Under the pieces are notes generated by a model. That model was given only the letters and a program-made list of their open reading frames with translations, was not told the origin of the DNA and searched no databases. The position numbers were made by a program, and so were the translations under genes. This document shows positions 15,996-24,442 of a DNA stretch of 37,940 nt, piece after piece (position 1 is the first letter of the stretch; the number at the start of each line of letters is the position of its first letter). Origin of the DNA: Actinomyces oris (GTDB lineage: Bacteria > Actinomycetota > Actinomycetes > Actinomycetales > Actinomycetaceae); NCBI RefSeq assembly GCF_001937665.1, contig NZ_MSKL01000034.1, positions 1 through 37,940 on the forward strand. The letters run 5' to 3'.

Positions 15996-17819
15996 TCAGC
16001 GCTTGCCGACGAACCAGCGCCGCAGGGTCTGGATGCGCTTCTCGATCTCCTCGGTGGAGGCCGCCGCGACCTCCGGTCCCCCGCACACGCGCCTGAGCTC
16101 ATTGTGGACGACGCCGTGGGGCTGGCTCGACCGGCGGGCCCACGCGGCCACCAGCTGGGAGAGCTCCTTACGGGCCGCTGCCCGGCGCCGGGCGTCGTCG
16201 ACGCCTGAGTTCTTCCGCCTCTGCGCCTCGGCTGCGGCCTGCTTCTTCTGGGAGGCGATCTGCTTGTCCTGGCGCTGGCGCAGCAGGGCGGTCACCTGCT
16301 CGGGCTCCAGCAGGCCCGGCAGTCCCAAGTACTCCTGCTCCTCGATGCTGCCCACCATGGCGCCGGTGCCGAACTCGCCGCCGTCGAAGAGCACGCGGTC
16401 GAACTCGGCCTGGCTGTCCATGGCCTCGAAGCCGGGCAGCAGCTCGGCCGAGGCGTTCTCAGTCCTGTTGGCCTCTGCGAGCAGCCGGTCCTCGGGGCTG
16501 AACAGGGAGTCCTCCTGCGCCGCCGCGTCGGGTCGGCTCAGGACGTGGTCGCGGGCCACCTCCATCTCCCCGGCCAGGGCCAGCAGGGGCGTGACCGACG
16601 GGAGGAACACCGAGGCGGTCTCCCCCCGGGCCCGCGAGCGCACGAAGCGCCCCACCGCCTGGGCGAAGAAGAGCGGGGTGGAGGTGGAGGTGGCGTAGAC
16701 GCCCACGGCCAGGCGGGGCACATCCACCCCTTCGGAGACCATGCGCACGGCCACCAGCCAGCGGTCCGTGGAGGCGGAGAAGGCCTCGATGCGGCTGGAG
16801 GCGCCGTTGTCGTCGGAGAGGACCACGGTGGGGGCCTCGCCGGTGATGGCGCGCAGCTGCTTGGCGTAGGCGCGTGCCTTGGCCTGGTCGGAGGCGATGA
16901 CGAGGGCCCCGGCGTCGGGGACCTGGCGGCGCACCTCGGTCAGGCGCTGGTCGGCGGCGGCCAGGACAGCGGGGATCCACTCCCCCGCCGGGTCGAGCGC
17001 GGTGCGCCAGGCCTGGGACTCCAGGTCCTTGGTGAGGGGCTCGCCCAGGCGCGCCGCGACCTCATCGCCGGCCTTGGTGCGCCACCGCATCTGCCCCGAG
17101 TAGGACATGAACATCACTGGGCGCACGACTCCGTCGCGCAGCGCGTCGGAGTAGCCGTAGGAGTAGTCCGCCTGGGAGCGCTTCGCCCCGGAGGCGTCCT
17201 CCTTGTACCGCACGAACGGGATCGGGGAGGTGTCGGAGCGGAAGGGCGTTCCGGTCAGGGCCAGTCGTCTCCGTGCCGGGGTGAAGGCCTCACGGATCGC
17301 GTCGCCCCAGCTCAGGGCGTCTCCCCCGTGGTGGATCTCGTCGAGGATGACCAGGGTGCGGGCCTGGTCTGTGCGGGCACGGTGCAGGTTGGCGTTGGCG
17401 GCCACCTGGGCGTAGGTCAGGGCGACGCCGTCGAAGCGCGAGCCGAGTGCTCCTTGGGAGTTGGAGTAGGAGGGGTCGATATGGATGCCGACCCTGGCGG
17501 CGGCCTCGGCCCACTGGTACTTGAGGTGCTCGGTGGGGCAGACGATCGTCACCTTGTGGACGTCCCCGGAGCTGAGCAGCTCGGTAGCCACTCGCAGCGC
17601 GAAGGTCGTCTTACCGGCCCCGGGAGTGGCCACCGCCAGGAAGTCCTGAGGCATCGTCTCCAGGTACTGGCCCAGTGCGGCGGCCTGCCAGGCTCGCAGC
17701 GAACCGGCTGTCCCCCAGGCGGCGCGGCGCGGGTAGGCCGGGGAGAGGTTCTGGGCCGCCGACGTCGAGGCTCGTGTCGGGGTGGAGTGGATCGCCTGGC
17801 CGCCGCGGGCGGCGTTCAC
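15996..17819 (-). CDS. DEAD/DEAH-box (SF2) helicase
   Basis: A 607-residue superfamily 2 helicase of the ResIII type. Motif I is ATPGAGKTT (residues 64-72), motif II DEIHH (160-164), motif III LTGTPFR (188-194), and motif VI QAVGRFVRSR in the second RecA domain. The C-terminal region is charged and rich in Q, K and R. The nucleic-acid substrate and role are unknown. The start is a GTG in a GTGA overlap with the DUF3039 stop (17816-17819), so translation is coupled to that gene; this pairing is common in actinobacteria. Longer frames toward the right run over the DUF3039 gene and were rejected. Confidence 0.9.
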   Translation of the reverse strand: MNAARGGQAIHSTPTRASTSAAQNLSPAYPRRAAWGTAGSLRAWQAAALGQYLETMPQDFLAVATPGAGKTTFALRVATELLSSGDVHKVTIVCPTEHLKYQWAEAAARVGIHIDPSYSNSQGALGSRFDGVALTYAQVAANANLHRARTDQARTLVILDEIHHGGDALSWGDAIREAFTPARRRLALTGTPFRSDTSPIPFVRYKEDASGAKRSQADYSYGYSDALRDGVVRPVMFMSYSGQMRWRTKAGDEVAARLGEPLTKDLESQAWRTALDPAGEWIPAVLAAADQRLTEVRRQVPDAGALVIASDQAKARAYAKQLRAITGEAPTVVLSDDNGASSRIEAFSASTDRWLVAVRMVSEGVDVPRLAVGVYATSTSTPLFFAQAVGRFVRSRARGETASVFLPSVTPLLALAGEMEVARDHVLSRPDAAAQEDSLFSPEDRLLAEANRTENASAELLPGFEAMDSQAEFDRVLFDGGEFGTGAMVGSIEEQEYLGLPGLLEPEQVTALLRQRQDKQIASQKKQAAAEAQRRKNSGVDDARRRAAARKELSQLVAAWARRSSQPHGVVHNELRRVCGGPEVAAASTEEIEKRIQTLRRWFVGKR

Positions 17820-18181
17820 CGACCGCCTCGCCCGAACGGGAAGCGGGGGAAGCGTGGCCCCTTGCCGTCGCCGGAGCCCTCCCCGCCGCGCATCTCCTCG
17901 TAGATGGACTTGCAGGTGGGGCACACCGGGTACTTCGACGGGTCGCGCCCGGGCGTCCACACCTTGCCGCACAGGGCGACAACGGGACGCCCGGTGACAG
18001 CGGCCGCGGCGATCTTGTCCTTGCGGACGTAGTGGGCGAAGCGGTCGGCGTCGCCGTCGTCGGTCGACTGGAGCTCCTCGCGTTCCAGGACAGCCGTACC
18101 GACGCCCTGGGTGGGCTCGGCGGCCGGGTCGGTCGGGGCTCCGGGCGATCCGGGATCGGCACTGGCGAGGACGTCTGTCAT
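17816..18181 (-). CDS. DUF3039 family protein
   Basis: A 121-residue small protein of an actinobacterial family of unknown function. The conserved core is FAHYVRKDKIAAAAVTGRPV, ALCGKVWTPGRDPSKYPVCP, then TCKSIYEEM. C-G-K followed by C-P-T-C looks like a zinc-binding set. The C-terminus is glycine- and arginine-rich. The ATG at 18181 follows TACACT by 7 nt. The stop overlaps the start of the helicase gene by 4 nt, which suggests the two proteins act together. Confidence 0.9.
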   Translation of the reverse strand: MTDVLASADPGSPGAPTDPAAEPTQGVGTAVLEREELQSTDDGDADRFAHYVRKDKIAAAAVTGRPVVALCGKVWTPGRDPSKYPVCPTCKSIYEEMRGGEGSGDGKGPRFPRFPFGRGGR

Positions 18182-18188
18182 GCCGCCC

Positions 18189-18194
18189 AGTGTA
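18189..18194 (-). promoter_or_regulatory. -10 element, leaderless type, of the DUF3039 gene
   Basis: TACACT on the minus strand ends 7 nt before the ATG at 18181. There is no ribosome binding site. Confidence 0.48.
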
Positions 18195-18241
18195 GGTCGG
18201 ACAGTGCTCACCGGCAGTGGCCCGCCCCGCCCCTGTGGGCA

Positions 18242-18262
18242 GGCTCTCGCCTGAGGAGAGCC
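18242..18262 (-). terminator. Terminator of nagB
   Basis: GGCTCTC (18242-18248) and GAGAGCC (18256-18262) make a 7-bp stem with a 7-nt loop, starting 12 nt after the nagB stop. No T-run follows. Confidence 0.55.
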
Positions 18263-18273
18263 CGACGCCCTCG

Positions 18274-19014
18274 TCAGTGCTTCGATGTGAGCCGGCTGGC
18301 GGCCGCGGGATCGACCAGCACGAGGGCGTCGTCGTGGCGCTGCATGACGGTCGCCGGCCACTGGGGGCTCACCTCGCCCTCGACGAGCTGGGCGATGGCT
18401 TCGGCCTTGCCCTCGCCGGTGGCGATGAGGACCAGCTTGCGGGCCTCCATGATGGTGGCCAGCCCCTGGGTGATGCACTGGGTGGGCACGGCGTCGACGT
18501 CACCGTCGAAGAAACGGGCGTTGTCCCGGCGGGTCTGCTCATGGAGCTCACCGAGGTGCGTGCGCGAGTCGAGGGCGCCTCCGGGCTCGTTGAATCCGAT
18601 GTGCCCGTCGGAGCCGATGCCGAGGATCTGCAGGTCGCAGTATCCGGCCGCAGCCATCTGCGCCTCGTAGTCCCGGCAGGCGGCCTCGAGGTCCTCGCTC
18701 AGCGCATCCGGGCCGTGGAGGGCTCCGGGGCGCATATCGACGCGCGAGCGCAGATTGGTCTCCATGAAGGTGGCGTAGCGCTCCGGGTGCCCAGCGGGCA
18801 GGCCGACGTACTCGTCGAGCATGAATCCGGTGACCTCCGCGAAGCTGAGGCGTCCGGCGGAGCAGCGAGCGGTGAGCTCGTCGTACAGAGGCAGGGGCGA
18901 GGAGCCTGTGGCGGTCCCCAGCACGGCTGCCGGTTTGTCCTTGAGCAGCGCCTCGATCTCGTCGGCCGCCCGCTGCGCGATCGCCTGCGCGGAATCCAGA
19001 ATGACAAGCTGCAC
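18274..19014 (-). CDS. nagB: Glucosamine-6-phosphate deaminase
   Basis: Converts glucosamine-6-phosphate to fructose-6-phosphate and ammonia, the last step of amino-sugar and sialic-acid catabolism. The 246-residue product keeps the catalytic residues in register with E. coli NagB: D67 in GFMLDEYVGLP, and D136, H138 and E143 in GIGSDGHIGFNEPGG. LGTATGSSP is the phosphate loop. The start is GTG at 19014, with GAGGA 8 nt upstream. It stands alone, about 3.4 kb from the end of the nan genes. nagA is not in this window. Confidence 0.95.
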   Translation of the reverse strand: MQLVILDSAQAIAQRAADEIEALLKDKPAAVLGTATGSSPLPLYDELTARCSAGRLSFAEVTGFMLDEYVGLPAGHPERYATFMETNLRSRVDMRPGALHGPDALSEDLEAACRDYEAQMAAAGYCDLQILGIGSDGHIGFNEPGGALDSRTHLGELHEQTRRDNARFFDGDVDAVPTQCITQGLATIMEARKLVLIATGEGKAEAIAQLVEGEVSPQWPATVMQRHDDALVLVDPAAASRLTSKH

Positions 19015-19038
19015 GATGATGTCCTCTCTGACATAACG

Positions 19039-19065
19039 ACTGGGTGCACTGAGTGTACTGATCTC
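19039..19065. repeat. Tandem 9-bp repeats upstream of nagB
   Basis: Three adjacent 9-mers on the plus strand read ACTGGGTGC, ACTGAGTGT and ACTGATCTC; the first two differ at two positions and the third keeps the ACTG start. They begin 25 nt upstream of the nagB start codon and overlap a TACACT hexamer (minus strand, 19052-19057) that could be its -10. A regulator site is likely but unproven. Confidence 0.4.
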
Positions 19066-19154
19066 TGAGAGCCGCTACATGCTTGAGCGACTTTAGAGCA
19101 ATCCTACCCCGACTCGTCAGAATCAATCACTCTGTGTTGATGTGACCAGCGCGA

Positions 19155-20879
19155 TCACACCGGCTGGGAGTGTCCCGGCCAGCTGCGGATCGTGGTGAGA
19201 ACCTGAGGTCCTCGCTGGTCCAGCATCCGACCACCGAAGACGACTCCGCCCCACAGCAGCAGACCGCACCACACGATCCCCGCGACGAGCGCCACCCACC
19301 CCCACAGCGGCATCCCCTGGACGACACCGTAGACCGCCGCCCCCAGGACCGGGGAGCACACGGCGAGGAGAAGCAGGATCGCCGCCATCTGAATGAGCGC
19401 GGCCAGGAGGGCCGTCCCCGAGGTCCGCGAGCGCATGGGGCTGTCCCCGGGGGCGAGCGTCTCGTAGGGCAGCAGGACACTGGCGAGGCAGGACCAGGCC
19501 AGTGCGCAGCCGTAGAGGGCCAGGCAGGCGCCGGTGACGGCGGGGAGCGCTTCCCATCGTCCTGTCCACGCGACCATGAGCAGATCGATGACGACCAGCG
19601 CAGGAACCTGCCAGACGGCCGCCCCGACCACCCGCCCCAGACGGTCGTGGGCCCCACGGATCCCGGCGCTGATATGACTCCACAGGGCGGTGGAGTCCAT
19701 ACCGAGGTCGTCATGGAGCGCCCACCCCATGAAGACGGCCAGGGCGGGTGCCATGAACAGCAGCGCGGCCGGTGCCTGCCCGAAGGCGAGACTGGCTTCC
19801 ACCGGCTGGCCGTTGGCACTGGCGGCGAATCGGTTGGAGTTGAGAGCAGGAGTCATCACAAGCGCAACGGGAAAGATCAGGACGGACAGGAACTGAACCA
19901 GGTACCTGGGATCAGTGCGCCAGTAGCGCAGGCTGCGGGCCGCCACAGCGGCGGCGGGCGCGGGCAGGGCCGCGCTGAGCCTGCGGGCCCACGGCAGTAC
20001 GTCAGGCAGGCCCTGATGCTGTGCGTCGGAGCCCGCACCGCCGGCGGCATAGGCCCGCATCCGGGAGTGCGACGTACCAGGAGAGCTCATCACCTTGTTC
20101 ACCACGCGCTGCCACAGAGGCAGCAGGCACACGGGAAGGATCCACGCGCCGATCGCCAGCGCCAGCGCCGGCAGCACGGACCCGGTGGCCATGAGACCGG
20201 GCGCGGCGAAGGCCCACCCGAAGGGGCTCAGGCCCATGGCCTGGGCGAGGCCCCTGAGCCGTTCAAGAAAGTCGGCGGGATCGTCCCCGAGGAAGCGGGG
20301 AATCAGATTCGGTGCCTGCGTTACCACGATGAAGGCGACGAAGGCGATGATCGCCGTCGTTTCACGTCCGCGGCGTGAGGAGGAGATGCCTGCGGCCGTC
20401 ACAATGATCCGGGACAGCAGGACACAGGTGGCCAGGGCTGCCGGAGCGCACAGCAGCGCCAGGAGCGCAGCCGGGACCTGGCCCGCCAGCAGCCAGGTGA
20501 GGACCGGAATGAGGCAGACAGCAGCCGTCAGGCAGCCGGGGATCCCAACGGCTCCGGCGGCCAGCAGGCCGAGCGCCAGCCCTCTTGACGGAGCGGTCCA
20601 GGCCGCCATGGCACGGGGGTCCAGGGTGGAATCGACCCCGGTGACGAGCAGCGGCACTACGGCCCAGCCGGCCACCAGCAGCGCCCCGAGAGACCCGAGA
20701 ACCAGCATGATGTCTTCGGGGGCGGCCTGCAGCCCCAGCCCGACGGCGCCGGTCAGCACCATGCCGAGCGTCCCCAGCCCGTAAAGGGCCCCGAGCACGG
20801 TTCCGATGATGGCCCAGGTGTTCTTGGTCAGGGCGTTGAAGGTCAGGCGCCACTTCAGCTTGACGAGGGTCGCAACCAC
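19155..20879 (-). CDS. ABC transporter membrane protein (exporter type)
   Basis: A 574-residue integral membrane protein with about 12 hydrophobic segments in two halves, separated by a soluble loop around residues 270-300 that includes a glycine- and alanine-rich stretch. It follows an ABC ATPase gene and overlaps it by 25 nt (20855-20879), starting with GTG, so the two form one transporter. The layout resembles the large permeases found with CcmA-type ATPases in actinobacteria. The substrate is unknown; resistance, lipid or peptide export are possibilities. No binding protein is present, which argues for export. Confidence 0.88.
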   Translation of the reverse strand: MVATLVKLKWRLTFNALTKNTWAIIGTVLGALYGLGTLGMVLTGAVGLGLQAAPEDIMLVLGSLGALLVAGWAVVPLLVTGVDSTLDPRAMAAWTAPSRGLALGLLAAGAVGIPGCLTAAVCLIPVLTWLLAGQVPAALLALLCAPAALATCVLLSRIIVTAAGISSSRRGRETTAIIAFVAFIVVTQAPNLIPRFLGDDPADFLERLRGLAQAMGLSPFGWAFAAPGLMATGSVLPALALAIGAWILPVCLLPLWQRVVNKVMSSPGTSHSRMRAYAAGGAGSDAQHQGLPDVLPWARRLSAALPAPAAAVAARSLRYWRTDPRYLVQFLSVLIFPVALVMTPALNSNRFAASANGQPVEASLAFGQAPAALLFMAPALAVFMGWALHDDLGMDSTALWSHISAGIRGAHDRLGRVVGAAVWQVPALVVIDLLMVAWTGRWEALPAVTGACLALYGCALAWSCLASVLLPYETLAPGDSPMRSRTSGTALLAALIQMAAILLLLAVCSPVLGAAVYGVVQGMPLWGWVALVAGIVWCGLLLWGGVVFGGRMLDQRGPQVLTTIRSWPGHSQPV

Positions 20880-21700
20880 GACAGTCCCTCCGTTCGCACC
20901 TGGCCCCCCACCAGCTCGGTGAAGCGGCGCTCGAGGTCCCCACCGGCCGCAACCTGCTCAGTCGTCCCCGCAGCGACGACCCGGCCGGCATTGATGATGG
21001 CCACGTGGTCGCACAGGCGCTGCACGGTGGCCATGACGTGGCTGGAGATGACCACGGTGCCGCCGCCGGCGGCGTAGTCGCGCAGAATCGCCTGGATCGT
21101 CTGGGCCGAGATCGGGTCGACGGCCTCGAAGGGCTCATCCAGGACCAGGATGGAGGGCGAGTGCACCATGGCGCAGGCCAGGTGGATCTTCTTGCGCATG
21201 CCCGCCGAGTAATCGGCGACCAGTGTTGTCCCGGCGTCCCACAGCCCCAGCACCTTGACCAGCTCAGTGGCCCGAGGCACCACGACATCCCGATCGAGCC
21301 CGCGCAGCAGACCGGAGTAGGTGACGAGCTCCAGACCGTTGAGACGATCAAAGGTGCGCAGCCCGTCGGGCAGGACTCCCAGAAGGGTCTTGGCCCGCTG
21401 CGGCTGCGCCCACACGTCAACACCATGAACCAGCACCCGACCGGCATCGGGGCGCAGCAGGCCGGTGGCCATCGACAGGCTGGTCGTCTTGCCCGCCCCG
21501 TTGGGGCCGACGATGCCGTAGAAGCTGGATACGGGGATGTCGAGACTCAGCCGATCCACCGCAACTTTGCGATCGAAGGCCTTGATCAGTCCCATCATCT
21601 GAAGTGCTGGAACGGAGGCGGGACCAGGGGACGCCCCGGCCAGTGCGGCAACCGCCCCTGTGCCGTCGGGCGCATTCACCTCGAATGTGGAAGCAGACAT
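20855..21700 (-). CDS. ABC transporter ATP-binding protein (exporter type)
   Basis: A 281-residue ATPase powering the membrane protein encoded after it. Walker A is GPNGAGKT (65-72), the signature is YSAGMRKKIHLA (a common S-A-G-M variant of LSGGQ), Walker B is ILVLDEPFEAVDP, and the switch histidine is in VISSHVM. An alanine-rich leader of about 30 residues precedes the domain. The ATG at 21700 follows TACAGT by 6 nt with no good ribosome binding site. The substrate is not predictable. Confidence 0.93.
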   Translation of the reverse strand: MSASTFEVNAPDGTGAVAALAGASPGPASVPALQMMGLIKAFDRKVAVDRLSLDIPVSSFYGIVGPNGAGKTTSLSMATGLLRPDAGRVLVHGVDVWAQPQRAKTLLGVLPDGLRTFDRLNGLELVTYSGLLRGLDRDVVVPRATELVKVLGLWDAGTTLVADYSAGMRKKIHLACAMVHSPSILVLDEPFEAVDPISAQTIQAILRDYAAGGGTVVISSHVMATVQRLCDHVAIINAGRVVAAGTTEQVAAGGDLERRFTELVGGQVRTEGLSWLRPSSS

Positions 21701-21706
21701 GTTTCC

Positions 21707-21712
21707 ACTGTA
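21707..21712 (-). promoter_or_regulatory. -10 element, leaderless type, of the ABC exporter operon
   Basis: TACAGT on the minus strand ends 6 nt before the ATG at 21700. Confidence 0.48.
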
Positions 21713-21889
21713 AAAGCCTCCTCCTATTCAGCACTCCACCGGAAGGAGGAGATCACCGATCCTGACATCCTCCCGGAGAACCGCGCCGGGCATCATCAGT
21801 GGCAGAGCGGCCGACTCGGGCGTCCGACGCCAGAAGGGACGGAAAGCGCAATGACGTGGATTGGGGACGGCACGGGAGCTGCAGACACG

Positions 21890-21936
21890 ATTCCGGCCCG
21901 TTGCCGCACCTCGACGGGGCGGCAACGGGCCGGAAT
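21890..21936 (-). terminator. Strong terminator hairpin of the HU gene
   Basis: A perfect 18-bp stem: the arm at 21890-21907 (starting ATTCCGGCCC) pairs with 21919-21936, with an 11-nt loop. It lies 29 nt past the HU stop codon. It has no T-run, but its length makes it the strongest hairpin in the window; it could also work for plus-strand transcripts. Confidence 0.75.
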
Positions 21937-21964
21937 CAGGACGTCAGGGGCACGGCCCCACGTA

Positions 21965-22246
21965 TCACTCGGCGACAGCCTTCTTCAGCGAGGAGCCGAC
22001 AGTGACCTTGACACCGTAGCCGGCGGGGATCTGAATCTCCTCACCGGTACGGGGGTTGCGGCCAGTGCGTGCGGCACGCTCGACGCGCTCGATACCCATG
22101 AGGCCGGTGATCTTCACGGCCTCACCCTTGGCGACGTTCTCAACGAGGACATCCTGGAAGGCTCCCAGGAAGGCGTCGGCGTCGGTCTTGGTCAGGCCAG
22201 CCTTCTCGGCGATGGCGGCGATGAGCTCGGTGCGGTTGACGGACAT
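21965..22246 (-). CDS. hup: HU family DNA-binding protein
   Basis: A 93-residue histone-like protein that bends and compacts DNA. The sequence is a complete HU/IHF-fold core: MSVNRTELIAAIAEKAGLTK (helices 1-2), then GIERVERAARTGRNPRTGEE (the beta arm with its conserved RNP) and VTVGSSLKKAV (C-terminal helix). It lacks the long lysine-rich tail of mycobacterial HupB. The ATG at 22246 has a GAGGGAA ribosome binding site; a longer frame to 22309 was rejected. It is probably highly expressed, given its own promoter and strong terminator. Confidence 0.95.
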   Translation of the reverse strand: MSVNRTELIAAIAEKAGLTKTDADAFLGAFQDVLVENVAKGEAVKITGLMGIERVERAARTGRNPRTGEEIQIPAGYGVKVTVGSSLKKAVAE

Positions 22247-22298
22247 GTCTTCCCTCTCGATCGTGGACGGACACCCTTGTGTGGTGCCACTTCTGGCA

Positions 22299-22328
22299 AC
22301 GCTACGCATAAAACCTTGGGTTTGTCAG
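22299..22328 (-). promoter_or_regulatory. Promoter of the HU gene
   Basis: On the minus strand CTGACA (22323-22328, 5 of 6 to TTGACA) and TAGCGT (22299-22304) are separated by 18 bp. The predicted mRNA has a 5' leader of about 45 nt with a ribosome binding site. Confidence 0.55.
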
Positions 22329-22448
22329 GTCAGACCGGAGTGTCGCGCTGGGTAGCGAGTAACAATTCGCACATTTACGCCACAGCAGTCACATCTGTCA
22401 CATGCGGAGCAAGTCGCGGAACGACGCCGTTTCCTCCCGCCCTTCCGC

Positions 22449-23198
22449 TCAGCCCTTCCACAGGGCGCCGGGCAGCGCCCTTGCGAACCACGAGGTGATG
22501 GTCGTCGGGTGGGTGATGGCGGTCCCCACGACGACGGCGAAGGCGCCGTGCTCCATGGCGGCGGCCGCCTGCGCGGGAGTGTGGACCCGCCCCTCGACCA
22601 CCAGCGGGATCTCCGCGATACCTGCGACCTGGTCGACGAGCTCGAGGTCGGGCCCGTCGGTCTTGGGACGCTCCCCGGTATAGCCGGCCAGGGTGGTCCC
22701 CAGGATGTCAACTCCTGCGTCCTGTGCGGCCTTGGCGTCATCCAGGGACCCGCAGTCGGCCATGATGAGGACCTCGGGGCGGGCCTGCCGGAGGCCCTCG
22801 ACGGTCTGGGCCAGGCTCAGCCCGTCGGGGCGGGGGCGCCGTGTGCCGTCCAGCGCCACGATCTGGCTGCCGGTGGCGGCCACAGCGATGGCGTGGGTGA
22901 GGGTCGGGGTGATGAAGACGCCGTCGTGTCCGTCCTTCCACAGACCGATGACGGGGACGTCGACGTGCTGGCAGATGAGGGCCAGGTCCGCCAGCCCTTG
23001 TGCGCGGATGCCAACGGCACCCCCGACGACGCAGGCCTGAGCCACCTGGTCCATGGTGCGGGGGTCGCGCATGGGCTCGCCCGGGTAGGCCTGGGCGGAG
23101 GCGATGAGACCTCCCTTGAGGCGTTCCAGGACGGGGCGGTTCCCCGCCGTGGTGGCCTGCGCCTGCGTCGACGACTGTGAAGGTGACTGCTCGGTCAT
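22449..23198 (-). CDS. nanE: N-acetylmannosamine-6-phosphate 2-epimerase
   Basis: Converts ManNAc-6-P to GlcNAc-6-P, the third step of sialic-acid catabolism. The 249-residue TIM-barrel protein carries the family signatures LKGGLIASAQAYPGEPMRDP, VPVIGLWKDG, IVALDGTRRPRP (catalytic lysine and arginine regions), MADCGSLDDAKAAQDAGVDI (catalytic Asp/Glu loop), GTTLAGYT and VVEGRVHTPAQAAAAMEHGA. The first 22 residues are a disordered S/Q/T-rich extension. The start ATG has CAGGAC upstream. It lies 36 nt after nanK and is the last gene of the nanA-nanK-nanE unit. Confidence 0.95.
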   Translation of the reverse strand: MTEQSPSQSSTQAQATTAGNRPVLERLKGGLIASAQAYPGEPMRDPRTMDQVAQACVVGGAVGIRAQGLADLALICQHVDVPVIGLWKDGHDGVFITPTLTHAIAVAATGSQIVALDGTRRPRPDGLSLAQTVEGLRQARPEVLIMADCGSLDDAKAAQDAGVDILGTTLAGYTGERPKTDGPDLELVDQVAGIAEIPLVVEGRVHTPAQAAAAMEHGAFAVVVGTAITHPTTITSWFARALPGALWKG

Positions 23199-23234
23199 AG
23201 GTGTGTCCTGTCTGATGGCGCCGGAGCCCAGCGG

Positions 23235-24275
23235 CTACGGGCGGTGGTTGTCGTTGCTGCTGGCCAGGGCTAGGGCACCGCGAGCCGCACCGACGATCGG
23301 CGCGGTGGTCCCCAAGGTGGCGGGAAGGATCTTGATGGGGGCCAGGGGGGCGATGATCTCTGCGGCGAAGCTCTGTCGCAGGGGCTCCCACCACAGGTCG
23401 CCGGCGCGGGCCAGGCCACCGGAGACGACGACGATGTCCGGGTCGATCACGGTGACCAGGCCGGCCAGAGCCTTGCCCAGGCAGACCGCCGAGTCGCGGT
23501 AGACCTCTGCCGCGATGCCGTCCCCCGCAGCGGCGCGCTCCTCGACCCCGCGGGCGTCGGGGACGTCGGCGTCTCCACCCTTGGCCAGGTAGCGGCGGTG
23601 GATCTGCGGCCCTGCGGTGATGCCCTCCAGGTGCCCCGTCCTGCCGCAGGTGCAGGGCTCCCCCTGGGCCCCGGGAACGGGGACGTGGCCGATCTCTCCG
23701 GCCACGTGATGGGCGCCTCTGCGGGTCCGCCCCTCGAGGACGAGGGCGCCTCCGACACCGGTGCCCACCGCCACCATGAGAACGACCTCGGCCCCGGAAC
23801 CGGCGCCGAGCCAGGCCTCTCCGGCGGCGTAGGCGTCGACGTCGTTCTCGACGTGGATCGGCAGCTCACCCAGCCCCTGGGCGGCGAGCCGTTCCTGAAC
23901 ACCGGCGGCGACCTGTGTACCGGCCCACCCGGTGATGGCGTCAGTGGACGCCAGAATGGTCCCACGCTCGACGTCGACGACGCCGGCGGTGCCGATCCCG
24001 ACCGCCGCGATCGGCGCGGCCTTGCCGGGTTCCTGGTGCGTCCCCGCCTCGACGACCTTCTTGATCAGGCCGCTGATGGCGTCGAGCATGGCGGCGGGAC
24101 CGTCGTGAGCCGGGGTCGGGCAGGAGCTCACCGGTCCTTGCAGGGCTCCGCCGGCATCGACCAGTGCGGCGGCCATCTTGGTGCCGCCCAGGTCGAGTCC
24201 GACGACAAGCGGAGGCCGGCCGGACGGCGATGGTGATGGAGTGAGGGGGGTGGATGGGAGGACATCCTGGCTCAT
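23235..24275 (-). CDS. nanK: N-acetylmannosamine kinase (ROK family)
   Basis: Phosphorylates ManNAc at C6 with ATP. The 346-residue ROK sugar kinase has GLDLGGTKMAAALVD (phosphate loop), VENDVDAYAAGEAWLG with the catalytic aspartate, GTGVGGALVLEG, and the zinc motif GEPCTCGRTGHLEG, where the third cysteine of the classical motif is histidine, a variant I associate with actinobacterial members. ManNAc as substrate follows from its position between nanA and nanE; glucose or another hexose cannot be excluded from sequence alone. The ATG at 24275 has GGAGAG 6 nt upstream; a longer frame to 24410 was rejected. Confidence 0.93.
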   Translation of the reverse strand: MSQDVLPSTPLTPSPSPSGRPPLVVGLDLGGTKMAAALVDAGGALQGPVSSCPTPAHDGPAAMLDAISGLIKKVVEAGTHQEPGKAAPIAAVGIGTAGVVDVERGTILASTDAITGWAGTQVAAGVQERLAAQGLGELPIHVENDVDAYAAGEAWLGAGSGAEVVLMVAVGTGVGGALVLEGRTRRGAHHVAGEIGHVPVPGAQGEPCTCGRTGHLEGITAGPQIHRRYLAKGGDADVPDARGVEERAAAGDGIAAEVYRDSAVCLGKALAGLVTVIDPDIVVVSGGLARAGDLWWEPLRQSFAAEIIAPLAPIKILPATLGTTAPIVGAARGALALASSNDNHRP

Positions 24276-24394
24276 GACGCTCTCCGACGGGACGTTGGGC
24301 GCTGGCGCGCCGGGTTGGAAGAAGTGGGAAGGGATGAGGGGCGGCCGCAGGAGGCCGCGTGGAACGAGGCTTGAGGCCTCGGTGCTGCCATGGC

Positions 24395-24442
24395 GGCTGC
24401 ATGCCCGCACCGACCGACGTCGCGGCCGCCGGGCATGCAGCC
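24395..24442 (-). terminator. Hairpin between nanA and nanK
   Basis: A perfect 13-bp stem, arms at 24395-24407 (GGCTGCATGCCCG) and 24430-24442, with a 22-nt loop, just after the nanA stop. It could be a partial terminator that keeps nanK-nanE below nanA, or protect the nanA mRNA 3' end. The whole nanA-nanK gap is 176 nt. Confidence 0.55.

Noticed and set aside
17820-17972. Helicase start at 17972
   Set aside because: The extra 51 codons overlap the well-supported DUF3039 gene in another frame. The GTGA overlap at 17816-17819 explains the start.
22323-22334. GTCAGG-TCAGAC resembling the nan operator heptads upstream of HU
   Set aside because: The units are 6 bp apart rather than 7, there are only two, and they overlap the HU -35 element. 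HU is not part of the pathway.
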